From Candidatus Celerinatantimonas neptuna (lineage in GTDB: Bacteria; Pseudomonadota; Gammaproteobacteria; Enterobacterales; Celerinatantimonadaceae): a stretch of DNA of 64,000 bases. The notes below the pieces were generated by a model. That model worked only from the letters and a program-made list of their open reading frames with translations. It did not search any database and was not told where the DNA came from. Positions 11,243-19,500 of the stretch are shown here, one piece after another; position 1 is the stretch's first letter, and the number at the start of each line of letters is the position of its first letter. The position numbers and the translations under genes were made by a program. The stretch spans positions 2,543,501 to 2,607,500 of the forward strand of contig OU461276.1 in assembly GCA_911810475.1 (NCBI GenBank). Direction: 5' to 3'.

Positions 11243-11477
11243 TCTGTTGATTTTCGGTGATAGTTTTTGTAGTCAATGCATATTGATAAAGCCATTTAAA
11301 CGAAGTCTTTTTTGAGAACGCGCGTTTAGTCATTTTATGATAAAAGGTGCTACGGCTTAATGAAGCGTACTCTTGTTGTAACAACTTATTATCTAAGACT
11401 CAGGTTATATATATATTGTCATCAAAATATTATGTTCAGTTTGGTAGGCTAGCCACTTTTTGAAATAGGTTGAATGA

Positions 11478-12305
11478 ATGCGATTAGTTCCGTCAGAGCT
11501 TGATCAGCTGAGAAGTGTGATTCGTCAGGTCGCTCAGTCTCAAGTCCAAAGTCACTATCGCCATCTTGAGAATAGTGATGTGGCGACAAAGCGATCGCCG
11601 ATTGATTTAGTGACGGTTGTTGATAAGAATATTGAACAACAGTTAACAAGTGAGTTTAAGCGGCTTTATCCACAGTCGGTTGTTATCGGTGAAGAGTCTG
11701 TGGCGGCTGCACCCTATATTCTTGAGCAACTGGGTGATGCCAAATTGGCGTTCGTAATTGATCCGATTGATGGAACATGGAACTTTGCTAATGAGGTAAG
11801 CGTGTTTGGTGTGATGGTTGCGGTGATTAGCCATGGCCAGACACAGCACGGATTATTGTATGATCCGTTGCAAGATGATTGGGTTATGGCAACTTTAGGT
11901 GAGAGGGCGTGGCGGGTTGATTCAAATGACCATTCTCAACCATTGCAGGCCAGTGAACGGCAAGCCCTGGCGCAATCGATGGGATTTGTTTCGTTGTTTA
12001 CTTTTAATGCTGCCATGCAATTGCATTTAGCGCCTCAGTTAGCCGGATTTGCCCGGGTCATGTCGTTTGGCTGTTCATGTTTTGAATATCGTTTGTTATC
12101 TGCGGGGCGGGCTGACTTTTTAGTGGCCCCTGATCCAAATGTCTGGGATCATGCGGCTGGTCAGTTGATTTTCCGTGAAGCAGGAGGCTTTAGCGCTTTC
12201 TCTGATGGTGAAATGTATGTTCCGACTCGTCATCGTGGAATATTGGTGTGTGCTAGTAGTGAAGCTTTATGGCATCAATTGTTGACTCATTTTCAATTGA
12301 TTTGA
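11478..12305 (+). CDS. inositol monophosphatase family protein
   Basis: A 275-residue Mg2+-dependent sugar/histidinol-phosphate phosphatase of the IMPase fold. The metal and catalytic motifs are VIGEESV (Glu ligand), DPIDGTWNFAN (Asp ligands) and the C-terminal WDHAAGQLIFREAGG. These enzymes hydrolyse inositol phosphate, 3'-phosphoadenosine 5'-phosphate, histidinol phosphate or fructose bisphosphate depending on subfamily, and I cannot tell which here. It is monocistronic, between the chemosensory operon and a convergent flavoenzyme gene. A loose inverted repeat near 12359-12415 could serve as its terminator. Confidence 0.85.
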   Translation: MRLVPSELDQLRSVIRQVAQSQVQSHYRHLENSDVATKRSPIDLVTVVDKNIEQQLTSEFKRLYPQSVVIGEESVAAAPYILEQLGDAKLAFVIDPIDGTWNFANEVSVFGVMVAVISHGQTQHGLLYDPLQDDWVMATLGERAWRVDSNDHSQPLQASERQALAQSMGFVSLFTFNAAMQLHLAPQLAGFARVMSFGCSCFEYRLLSAGRADFLVAPDPNVWDHAAGQLIFREAGGFSAFSDGEMYVPTRHRGILVCASSEALWHQLLTHFQLI

Positions 12306-12462
12306 TGATGAAGGTTTGTCGTCGGTGATTGAATTTGTGTTGAATAGCTTCTGTATATGTTTTATAAGGCATCCCTGCCAGAATTGTGGGTTCAGCTCAT
12401 GAAGCCCTATAAAAAATAATAGAGCTTAATTCTGTCCGAAACGATTTTTTATTCGGGGTGAT

Positions 12463-14466
12463 TTAGCATGTTCTGGCGACTTCAAAGCCATCCCAAATAG
12501 CATACATAATGTTTTGGACCTGACGGGCATCGCCAATAAGATATAGATCGGCGATATCTGTTCTGAGTTGCTGATAGAGCTGATTGTCTGATTGGTATCC
12601 AATTGCTGAGATAATTGAATCAGCCTGAATTTCTTCAATCTGGTCAGTTGCAATATTTCGACAACAAATGATGCTATTATCAGCGCTGACCAGTTGATGC
12701 TCCGTTTGTATATTGACCTGTTGAGCGTTGAGTAGATCTAGTAACATATCATGGTTTGCATCGCATAATGGGCCATTTGTTTTTAGACAGGTGTTTTCTT
12801 GTTCAATTAAACTGACCTGCTGCTCATTTTGAGCCAGCCAAAGCGCCAATTCGCACCCGACTAACCCGCCACCGACAATTGCGACACGGGGGCCGGTTTT
12901 TTCTAACCCTAATAAGACGTCAGTTGCTGCGAGTATTGGCATATTTCCTTTGGTTGAAAATGGCTTAGCCTGTGATCCGGTTGCGATAATAACGACATCT
13001 GCCTGGTGATTTATAATGGTTTCGTAAGTGGCTTTGGTTTCCATTTTTAAGGTTACAGGGAGTTGTTCCAGCTGGCGCTGATACCATTTGATCAGCTGGT
13101 GATCATCTTCTTTAAAGTCAGGTACTCCGCCTGCAATGACCATTCCTCCAAGCTGTTTTGTTGCTTCAAAAAGTGTGACATGGTGCCCTCTGATAGCTGC
13201 AACGCGTGCAGCTTCCATGCCTGCCATGCCGCCTCCAACAATGACGATTTTTTTAGGGTGGCAGGTTGGGGTGAGTAAATATTCCTGTTCTCTGCAGGCT
13301 TGGGGGTTAACTGAACAACCTAATTGCATATAGTGCTCAAGCCGACCCATGCATCCTTCCTGGCATGATATACAGGGACGTATTTGATCCATTTGCTGAT
13401 GCATTATTTTTTTGGGTAGTTCGGCGTCGGCCAGTAGTGGTCTTGCAAGTCCGATAATGTCGGTTTTACCTTCCCGGATGGCTATTGCCGCCCGTTCGGG
13501 ATTGTCCATCCTTCCGGCACAGATAATCGGAACATGGAGGTGTTCTTTGAGAATGCCTGCATAAGGCAGGTAGAGCTCTTTGGACTGATACATCGGTGGG
13601 TGACTCCAATACCAAGAGTCGTAGGAGCCTACATCGACATTAAACGCATCATAACCTGCTGTTTCAAGTAATTTAGCAGCTTGTATCCCTTCTTTAATAT
13701 CACGTCCCTGTTCGGTGAATGATTCGCCGGGCAGACCGCCTTCACACCAGTTTTTAATAAAGCTTTTTAAGCTATAACGTAATGAGACCGGAAAATCGTT
13801 GCCACATTGATGCTTAATGGCCTGAACAATTTCAATTGCAAAGCGTAATCGATTATTAAGAGAGCCACCATATTGGTCATTGCGGTGATTAAAGAAGCTA
13901 ATTGCAAATTGATCGAGCAGGTAACCTTCGTGTACTGCATGGATTTCAACGCCATCAAACCCTGCTTTTTGGGCTATGGAAGCTGATTGTGCAAATTTTT
14001 GGACATAGGTATGAATTTCGTCAATGGTCAAGGCCCGGCAGGTTAATCCTTTGACCCAGCGATGGGGAATTGCCGATGGGGCAACCGGTAATGATTTGAC
14101 AATATGGGGCAGACCGACCCGCCCAAAACCAGCTGATAGCTGTAAGAAGCATCGTGCGTTATATGCATGAATCCGCTCGTTCATCGGACGTGTTGACTGA
14201 ATGAAATGAGATGGGTTGAGTGTCGGGCAAGGCATCGAAGGCAAATGACATTGTTCAATATCATTTTCTACTTTGGTGACGCCAGGCATGATGAGTCCTG
14301 TACCGCCCTGAGCTCTGGTGACATAGAATTCGACGCCGCGCTGATTGAATCCTCCTTCCTGGTCACATAACCCTGCTGGTCCCATAGGAGCAAGCATAAA
14401 TCGGTTTTTTATCTCGACCCCTCCAATATGGATCGGTTCAAATAATTCAGGATAAATTAAGCGCAT
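12463..14466 (-). CDS. NADH:flavin oxidoreductase, FadH/BaiCD-like (OYE plus FAD domain)
   Basis: A 667-residue three-part flavoenzyme. The N-terminal old-yellow-enzyme barrel binds FMN (motifs FMLAPMGPAG and EIHAVHEGYLLDQF, and DIIGLARPLLAD). A cysteine cluster CISCQEGCMG...GC for a 4Fe-4S centre follows near residue 335. The C-terminal FAD/NAD(P)H domain has IVGGGMAGMEAA and a second Rossmann motif VAIVGGGLVGCELA. Architecture and length match 2,4-dienoyl-CoA reductase FadH (672 residues in E. coli) and bile-acid enoate reductases. It likely reduces an activated double bond using NAD(P)H. The substrate is uncertain because active-site motifs differ from FadH. Confidence 0.85.
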   Translation of the reverse strand: MRLIYPELFEPIHIGGVEIKNRFMLAPMGPAGLCDQEGGFNQRGVEFYVTRAQGGTGLIMPGVTKVENDIEQCHLPSMPCPTLNPSHFIQSTRPMNERIHAYNARCFLQLSAGFGRVGLPHIVKSLPVAPSAIPHRWVKGLTCRALTIDEIHTYVQKFAQSASIAQKAGFDGVEIHAVHEGYLLDQFAISFFNHRNDQYGGSLNNRLRFAIEIVQAIKHQCGNDFPVSLRYSLKSFIKNWCEGGLPGESFTEQGRDIKEGIQAAKLLETAGYDAFNVDVGSYDSWYWSHPPMYQSKELYLPYAGILKEHLHVPIICAGRMDNPERAAIAIREGKTDIIGLARPLLADAELPKKIMHQQMDQIRPCISCQEGCMGRLEHYMQLGCSVNPQACREQEYLLTPTCHPKKIVIVGGGMAGMEAARVAAIRGHHVTLFEATKQLGGMVIAGGVPDFKEDDHQLIKWYQRQLEQLPVTLKMETKATYETIINHQADVVIIATGSQAKPFSTKGNMPILAATDVLLGLEKTGPRVAIVGGGLVGCELALWLAQNEQQVSLIEQENTCLKTNGPLCDANHDMLLDLLNAQQVNIQTEHQLVSADNSIICCRNIATDQIEEIQADSIISAIGYQSDNQLYQQLRTDIADLYLIGDARQVQNIMYAIWDGFEVARTC

Positions 14467-14502
14467 TATATTCCTTGTGTGAAAAGTGGTTTATGAGAAT
14501 GA

Positions 14503-14624
14503 GTGATCACACCTTTTGGGCTACGTCTATCCTTACCCAAGCGTCTCCCATTCCGATGTAGGATAGGTTGCTACAAGGTTTGGGTTTAGATAGAGGGATG
14601 GGCGTAGCCCAAAAGATGGATCAC
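14503..14624. repeat. palindromic repeat-like element (about 30-bp imperfect inverted arms)
   Basis: Two arms of about 30 bases face each other across about 60 bases. Each begins GTGATC, and both contain TTTTGGGCTACG followed by a pyrimidine-rich run ending in ATCC. An inner pair ACCCAA / TTGGGT extends the hairpin. The element lies just upstream of the flavoenzyme gene. It looks like a non-coding palindromic element (REP/MITE type) rather than a terminator, since neither strand has a T-tract. A genome search for the arm would settle whether it is repeated. Confidence 0.6.
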
Positions 14625-14863
14625 CAGAATAATGATGTGTCTTAATCTATGTTGTGCAGTTAAACATGCATGTTTCTCTGAAAACATTATATTAATTATA
14701 TTAATTATAGTTGGGATTTAGGGCGATGATCCGTCTCAAATTGTTTTTATTTAACTTTCTCATGGGCCGTTTTTATCTTTAATCATTTTTGCTCATTGAA
14801 TTTTGTGCAAATGAAATTTTTAAGAGAGATTGATGAAAAATAAAAACGGAATGACTGGAGTTA

Positions 14864-14895
14864 CTCCTCCTTTTCAGCAAGACAAAAAAGGAGGA
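14864..14895. terminator. stem-loop downstream of rsmC
   Basis: A 10-bp stem (TCCTCCTTTT pairing with AAAAGGAGGA) with a loop of about 11 bases, 30 bases beyond the rsmC stop. No clear T-tract follows on the minus strand, so termination is plausible but not certain. Confidence 0.45.
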
Positions 14896-14925
14896 AATGA
14901 AGTTACTTGTTTCGGTGAGTAAGCT

Positions 14926-15960
14926 TTAGCGGGGTTTGCAACAGTAAACCCGGAATTTACGGTTGTCTGCAATGATCTGGCAGTTTGGAAATTGCTCTTC
15001 AAGTAAGGATTGATAGGGTAAAAAGCTGTTGGTGACCAGCCATAGCTGTCCCTGAGATGTTAATTTTTGTCTGGCTGTTGCGATAAATTGTCGTGTTGTT
15101 TCATATTGTGTGTTCACCCCGAGATGAAAAGGCGGATTGCTGACGATGAAATCAAAGGTATCACTGATCGCGGATAATCCATCGCTGCAGATAACATCAC
15201 CATCTAACTGATTGGCCGCAAAGGTTTGACTGGTGCAATGTGTTGCCAGTGCACTGACATCAACGGCTGTCATATGAGCTTTTTTCTGTAAGGATAGTGC
15301 TGCTGCGATGATTCCGGCGCCACAGCCAAAATCCAGCCCTTTTCCTTCTAAAGGTGGAAGATGTTTCAGCAGAAAATCGGTTCCCTGATCCAGTTTTCCA
15401 TGGTTAAAAACACCAGGCATCGAGCAGATGTTGAGCTCCCCTTGAACTAATGTGACCTGGAAATTTTTTATCCATTGGCTTTCATCAAATAAAATGTCAT
15501 GGTTTCCCCGTTCGGCATAAATTAAAGAGCAGCGTCTGGCTGCGTCAATTTTGTGGCCTGTGAGATGATATTTGGCAAGTAATTTGACTGCGGCATTAAT
15601 CCCTCCCCGGTTTTCTCCAACGATTACTATCTCCCCGTTTTTATCGATGTGCGGGAGTAACAGGTTTATCCAGTAATCTGCTTCTTGTTTTGCTTTGGGA
15701 ATATAAAGCAGAGCTATATCAAAATGTCCGTTAAGTTCGGGAATAGCATTTAATATGACTGATGGACTGTTCTTTGGTTGGATTTGTTTTTGATAGTGCT
15801 CGGACAGACCTGCGTGTGTGATACAAATGGTTGTTGTTTTGGCACTTTTTGCCAGATCTAACGGGTAATAATCCAATAGCTGCCCGGCAATTAATAATCG
15901 CTTGCCGGTGACTAAGTCTGGATGACGTTTTAACAATTCGCTGGTAGGTTGCAGATCCAT
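14926..15960 (-). CDS. rsmC: 16S rRNA (guanine(1207)-N(2))-methyltransferase RsmC
   Basis: A 344-residue RsmC of the usual length. It has a degenerate N-terminal methyltransferase-like domain and an active C-terminal Rossmann domain. SAM motif I is KGLDFGCGAGIIAAAL near residue 205. The catalytic motif IV is VSNPPFHLG, the NPPFH form typical of RsmC/RsmD-like N2-guanine methyltransferases. It methylates G1207 in helix 34 of 16S rRNA on the 30S subunit. It is transcribed alone, divergent from dapA. Confidence 0.93.
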   Translation of the reverse strand: MDLQPTSELLKRHPDLVTGKRLLIAGQLLDYYPLDLAKSAKTTTICITHAGLSEHYQKQIQPKNSPSVILNAIPELNGHFDIALLYIPKAKQEADYWINLLLPHIDKNGEIVIVGENRGGINAAVKLLAKYHLTGHKIDAARRCSLIYAERGNHDILFDESQWIKNFQVTLVQGELNICSMPGVFNHGKLDQGTDFLLKHLPPLEGKGLDFGCGAGIIAAALSLQKKAHMTAVDVSALATHCTSQTFAANQLDGDVICSDGLSAISDTFDFIVSNPPFHLGVNTQYETTRQFIATARQKLTSQGQLWLVTNSFLPYQSLLEEQFPNCQIIADNRKFRVYCCKPR

Positions 15961-16060
15961 ATTTATGGTTCAGAAAGAAATAAATGGCTGCTAGTCTAGT
16001 GAATATTGCAGTGATTAGCGAATTTTATCGTAAACCTTGAAATAAAATGGCCCAGAGCTA

Positions 16061-16089
16061 TTGACATTTGTATGGCTACTGAGAAACTA
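16061..16089 (+). promoter_or_regulatory. candidate promoter for the dapA leader
   Basis: A perfect -35 hexamer TTGACA at 16061-16066 is followed after 17 bases by a weak AAACTA at 16084. It lies 27 bases upstream of the leader ORF and about 230 bases upstream of dapA. The -10 match is poor, so the promoter call rests mainly on the -35 box and position. Confidence 0.4.
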
Positions 16090-16115
16090 GCATTATTCAT
16101 GATTAATTTTTAGAG

Positions 16116-16238
16116 ATGTCTTTTGGTTATCAAATTTACGGGTTCTTTCCCGGGCTTGGTGAAGAAGATTCAGGCCAAGGTAATGATCAAGAAGATGATT
16201 GCCTTTATTTTGCGTTGACCAGGAGCATTTCGAATTGA
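16116..16238 (+). CDS. putative 40-codon leader ORF upstream of dapA
   Basis: ATG at 16116 opens a 40-codon frame that ends in TGA at 16236-16238, one base before a strong hairpin with a T-tract. The predicted peptide has an aromatic start (MSFGYQIYGFF) and a very acidic middle (EED...DQEDD). It contains no lysine codon, so it is not a simple lysine attenuator peptide. The ribosome site is weak (TAGAG). Position between promoter and terminator suggests a regulatory leader controlling read-through into dapA. Chance ORF remains possible. Confidence 0.4.
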   Translation: MSFGYQIYGFFPGLGEEDSGQGNDQEDDCLYFALTRSISN

Positions 16239-16274
16239 GCCCGGTTAGCGATTCATAAGCAGCCGGGTTTTTTT
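16239..16274 (+). terminator. leader terminator upstream of dapA
   Basis: CCCGG near 16240 pairs with CCGGG ending near 16267, with extra T-G and T-A pairs inside the stem. Seven or eight Ts follow, a standard intrinsic terminator. It sits 24 bases before the dapA ATG and directly after the leader ORF stop, so it either attenuates dapA or ends a short upstream transcript. Confidence 0.7.
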
Positions 16275-16297
16275 ATGACCGAAATGATGGAGTTGGC

Positions 16298-17173
16298 ATG
16301 TTCAGAGGATCAATTGTTGCGTTGATCACCCCATTTTGCCAGGGGGAAGTTGATTACACCGCATTAAGAAACTTAGTGGAATGGCATATTGAGCGGGGGA
16401 CTGATGCAATAATCCCTGTCGGTACAACTGGCGAAAGTCCGACATTAACCCCCGAGGAACATATATCCATTATTCGTACTGTTGTTGAACAGTCTGCCGG
16501 CCGGGTTCCTGTTATCGCCGGGGCTGGTTCAAATAATGTGGCTGAAGCAATTGAGTATACTCAACACGCTGAGAAAGTCGGTGCTGATGCAACGCTACAT
16601 GTGGCTGGATACTATAACAGGCCAAATCAACGCGGTTTATATGCGCATTTTAAAGCGGTTAATGATGCGGCAGCAAAACCTGTTATTCTTTATAATATTC
16701 CTTCCAGAGCCATTGTGAATATTGAACCTGAAACCATGTCGGAACTGGCAAAACTCCCCCGGATTATGGGTGTGAAAGATGCGACGGGTGATTTGGTCCG
16801 GCCGTGGATAGAGCGCCAGTTGATTAAAAAAGATGGTTTTTGTTGGCTCAGTGGTGAAGATGCAACAGCGGTTGCTTATAATGTCAGCGGTGGAAATGGT
16901 TGCATTTCTGTGACAGCGAATATTGCGCCAGAATTATGTTCACAGATGCAACATGCTTGCTTAAATGGTGATTGGGCTCAGGCGGTTGCTATACAGGATC
17001 GATTGATTCCTCTGCATCAGGCCATGTTCGCAGAGCCAAGTCCGGCAGGGGTTAAATATGCGTCTTCGCTGTTGAATATGTGTAGTGCGGAATGTCGCTT
17101 GCCTATTGTTGAGTTGACTGATGCAACTAAACAACGTATTGAACAAGTGATGCAGAAATTAGAGTTAATTTAA
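16298..17173 (+). CDS. dapA: 4-hydroxy-tetrahydrodipicolinate synthase DapA
   Basis: A 291-residue class I aldolase, the usual DapA length. Motifs are GTTGESPTL (pyruvate-binding Thr pair), VILYNIPSRA with the catalytic Tyr, and GVKDATGD with the Schiff-base Lys near residue 161. It condenses pyruvate with aspartate semialdehyde, the committed step to lysine and meso-diaminopimelate for peptidoglycan. It stands alone behind a leader ORF and terminator, which suggests transcriptional attenuation. In many gammaproteobacteria bamC follows dapA, but here it does not. Confidence 0.95.
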   Translation: MFRGSIVALITPFCQGEVDYTALRNLVEWHIERGTDAIIPVGTTGESPTLTPEEHISIIRTVVEQSAGRVPVIAGAGSNNVAEAIEYTQHAEKVGADATLHVAGYYNRPNQRGLYAHFKAVNDAAAKPVILYNIPSRAIVNIEPETMSELAKLPRIMGVKDATGDLVRPWIERQLIKKDGFCWLSGEDATAVAYNVSGGNGCISVTANIAPELCSQMQHACLNGDWAQAVAIQDRLIPLHQAMFAEPSPAGVKYASSLLNMCSAECRLPIVELTDATKQRIEQVMQKLELI

Positions 17174-17297
17174 AAATACTGGAACCTGTTGATCTTTTAT
17201 TATCGGGATTGTGTCAGTTAAAATGGTGCATGATGTTTTAGAAGATCAATACATTTTGTCGTCAGTCATTTTACTGAAGGTCAATGGAAGGTGTGAC

Positions 17298-18071
17298 GTG
17301 TCAAAGCCATCATCACCCGGTGAATGGATTGATAAGCAACTGACCGGGCAGTTGCAACATACATCATTGTGGTATTGGGATGCGAACAGTGATGACGTTT
17401 GGTATAACTATGCCGACGATGCGGATTATTATCATCACTGTTCATTTTCAAAGTGGCTTGGAACATTGGATGTTAGTTGTCGACTGGCTGTCCGGGAAAC
17501 GGTTGAACGGGTCTATCGGGAGCATATTTCTCAATTCTGCCATTTCGGACATGAAGATTACTGGTATCGAATGCGGGTACATGTCCACGATGTTGATGGG
17601 TTCATGTTGATTGGCGGAGAGGTAAGACCCTTTTCTCAGCATGCAAATGCCAGAGAAGAGATTTTGCCTTTAAGTGAATCGGGGGTACTGAGTTGCCCTA
17701 TGTTTAGGACATTGTTGATTCAGGCTGTCCGGACTAACTCGAATCATGGCGAACCCCTTGTTTTAATGACGGTTTGTCTAAAAAACCTTACTAATGTTAC
17801 GCGTGATGATTTGGCTCAGCATTTACAGTTGCAATTACGCCGTACAGATTTGATGGGATTGTTCCGTGAAAATGAATTGCTGATCTTGCTGAATAATACA
17901 GCTGATGATGCAGCTGCGCGAATTGCTGAAAAGTTACTAAAATGCGCAGCGCCTTTGGGCCATGGACCTGTTTCAGACTGGCTTAAGATCGGTTGGGTTT
18001 ATTATCCTCAGCAAGGTGAAAATGTCGATACACTTTTGAAAAAACGCTTTGCTCAGGTTTTGGTCTTGTGA
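17298..18071 (+). CDS. PAS-like plus degenerate GGDEF-domain protein
   Basis: About 257 residues. The N-terminal part (LWYWDANSDDVWYNYADDA ... EDYWYRMRVHVHDVDGFMLIGG) reads like a PAS fold. The C-terminal half follows the GGDEF plan, with RRTDLMGLFRENELLILL where RxDxxGRxGGDEFxxLL is expected, and a late KIGWVYYPQQGENVDTLLKKR. The catalytic GGDEF loop is RENEL, so diguanylate cyclase activity is very unlikely. It may bind a nucleotide or act as an adaptor. I chose GTG at 17298 because a GGAAGG ribosome site precedes it. In-frame GTG 17211 would add 29 residues with weaker context. Probably monocistronic after dapA. Confidence 0.65.
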   Translation: MSKPSSPGEWIDKQLTGQLQHTSLWYWDANSDDVWYNYADDADYYHHCSFSKWLGTLDVSCRLAVRETVERVYREHISQFCHFGHEDYWYRMRVHVHDVDGFMLIGGEVRPFSQHANAREEILPLSESGVLSCPMFRTLLIQAVRTNSNHGEPLVLMTVCLKNLTNVTRDDLAQHLQLQLRRTDLMGLFRENELLILLNNTADDAAARIAEKLLKCAAPLGHGPVSDWLKIGWVYYPQQGENVDTLLKKRFAQVLVL

Positions 18072-18157
18072 CCTGATGTTTTTGTAAAGCCGATGAAGAG
18101 CTCTAAGCTTTGCGTGCATTGATGTGTTTTTAATTTGTCGATTGTGTTTAGACTGGT

Positions 18158-18502
18158 TTATGCTCTGGCCTGGAGGATTTGTCCCCGGGTTCCCATTTCC
18201 TGCATGATGTCATAGTACTCCAGAACACGCTTTGCACTGTTATCCACAGTCCTGTCCATGGCTTCACGAATTTGTTTTTTGTTGGCCACTTTTGCATTGT
18301 GCTCTTCGCGTAACTGGTTGGCTGTTTGGCCATTAGGAACGTCATCGGATGTGAAAATTTTTGTTCCGGGGCGTTGTTGTTGACGTGCGACGGTATATTC
18401 GGTTAAATTTTGGACTGGGGCATTGGCATTGACGCGTTGCCAGGCATGGTACATTGATTCAAAGCTAGCGGCTCCCAAATTATAACCATAATCATTTTGC
18501 AT
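18158..18502 (-). CDS. hypothetical protein, 114 residues
   Basis: I do not recognise this family. The product is hydrophilic with no membrane segment or signal peptide. It is aromatic and Gln-rich at the start (MQNDYGYNLGAASFESMYHAW) and probably helical and charged in the second half (LREEHNAKVANKKQIREAMDRTV). It has its own gap on both sides and is convergent with the degenerate GGDEF gene. The length and even codon use support a real gene. Confidence 0.6.
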   Translation of the reverse strand: MQNDYGYNLGAASFESMYHAWQRVNANAPVQNLTEYTVARQQQRPGTKIFTSDDVPNGQTANQLREEHNAKVANKKQIREAMDRTVDNSAKRVLEYYDIMQEMGTRGQILQARA

Positions 18503-18597
18503 GTATGTCTCCGCTTCTTAGCGTAATCACTTTGGGTAACAAATCAATCGGATACCATGATTAGTTAGCGGCACTCATTGTCATTAGTTTAGTCATT

Positions 18598-19452
18598 TTA
18601 CCTGTCTAACCGATAAAAACTTATTGAATCATCCCATTTTTCCCAGGCCCGTATATGCTCTGATGACAGCGGTAACTGACTGAACCAGCATAAATCAAGC
18701 AATCGTGAGGCTAGACGATATTGTTCCAGCCTGTGTTCTGATAAACCATACAATTGTCTGAGATCGAGTAATTGTTCTGGATGAAATTCAAATGATTCGG
18801 CCAGAACGGCACAATCCCAGCCCTGGTCGCTGAATGCAGCATATTCCCAGTCTAAAATGACTAGTTGTCGATTTGGGGTGATGAGCAGGTTAGCGCTTGT
18901 CAGGTCATGATGATTCAATGACAGGGCCGATGGCCGAGGAAAATCGATTAACCATTCATGGGCTTTTGCCAGAGCCTCTTGTGGTGCAAACCTGGCAAGA
19001 GTCAGATAATGGTAGAGGTAATCGCGCATGACGCGCTTGTAACGTGGTTTATACAGGTATTGCCGGGATTGCAGTTGTGTGACGATATGGCATAACTGCT
19101 GCCAGTTGTGCCTGTTTTGATAGAACTGCTTTTGACCGACTGACTGGCCTTCTACATAAGGATAAATCAGCCATGGTTCATCGGGTGTGAAAAACATCCC
19201 ACTGATTGCCCAATGATAAGGGATCAGATCTTGTAATATGATTTGCTCGCGTTGATAATCGATGCCGTAGATCGCCTGTTTATTAGGTTGGCGTAGTACG
19301 TATTGTCCGGATGGGCTTTTGCACCACCAAATGTTGTGATGGCCTCCTGGAATTGGCTGGTATTTTTCGATCGAACCAAGTTGCTGTTTCAGCCAGTACC
19401 TGCATTCAGAACTCATTTGAGACATGAACTCAGGGGTCGTTGCCACAATCAT
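18598..19452 (-). CDS. aminoglycoside phosphotransferase-fold kinase, possibly thiamine kinase-like
   Basis: A 284-residue small-molecule kinase of the APH/choline kinase fold. The catalytic loop HHDLTSANLL has D183 and N188, and the metal-binding Asp is D201 in LDWEYAA. An N-terminal nucleotide-binding part has YVLRQPNK. It is divergent from and only 48 bases from thiB of the thiamine transporter. Thiamine kinase ThiK belongs to this fold, so phosphorylation of imported thiamine is a reasonable inference from context. Choline or another alcohol substrate cannot be excluded. The start is ATG at 19452, with weak ribosome site evidence. Confidence 0.72.
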   Translation of the reverse strand: MIVATTPEFMSQMSSECRYWLKQQLGSIEKYQPIPGGHHNIWWCKSPSGQYVLRQPNKQAIYGIDYQREQIILQDLIPYHWAISGMFFTPDEPWLIYPYVEGQSVGQKQFYQNRHNWQQLCHIVTQLQSRQYLYKPRYKRVMRDYLYHYLTLARFAPQEALAKAHEWLIDFPRPSALSLNHHDLTSANLLITPNRQLVILDWEYAAFSDQGWDCAVLAESFEFHPEQLLDLRQLYGLSEHRLEQYRLASRLLDLCWFSQLPLSSEHIRAWEKWDDSISFYRLDR

Positions 19453-19500
19453 TTCGATGGATCACTTTTTAGGTTAAATGAATCATAATGGAAGTTTAAA

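Noticed and set aside
16067-16297. Lysine riboswitch upstream of dapA
   Set aside because: The conserved lysine-element boxes are not recognisable; the stretch instead contains an ORF and a simple terminator.
19453-19500. TPP riboswitch upstream of thiB
   Set aside because: The 48-base gap is too short and has no CTGAGA-type element.
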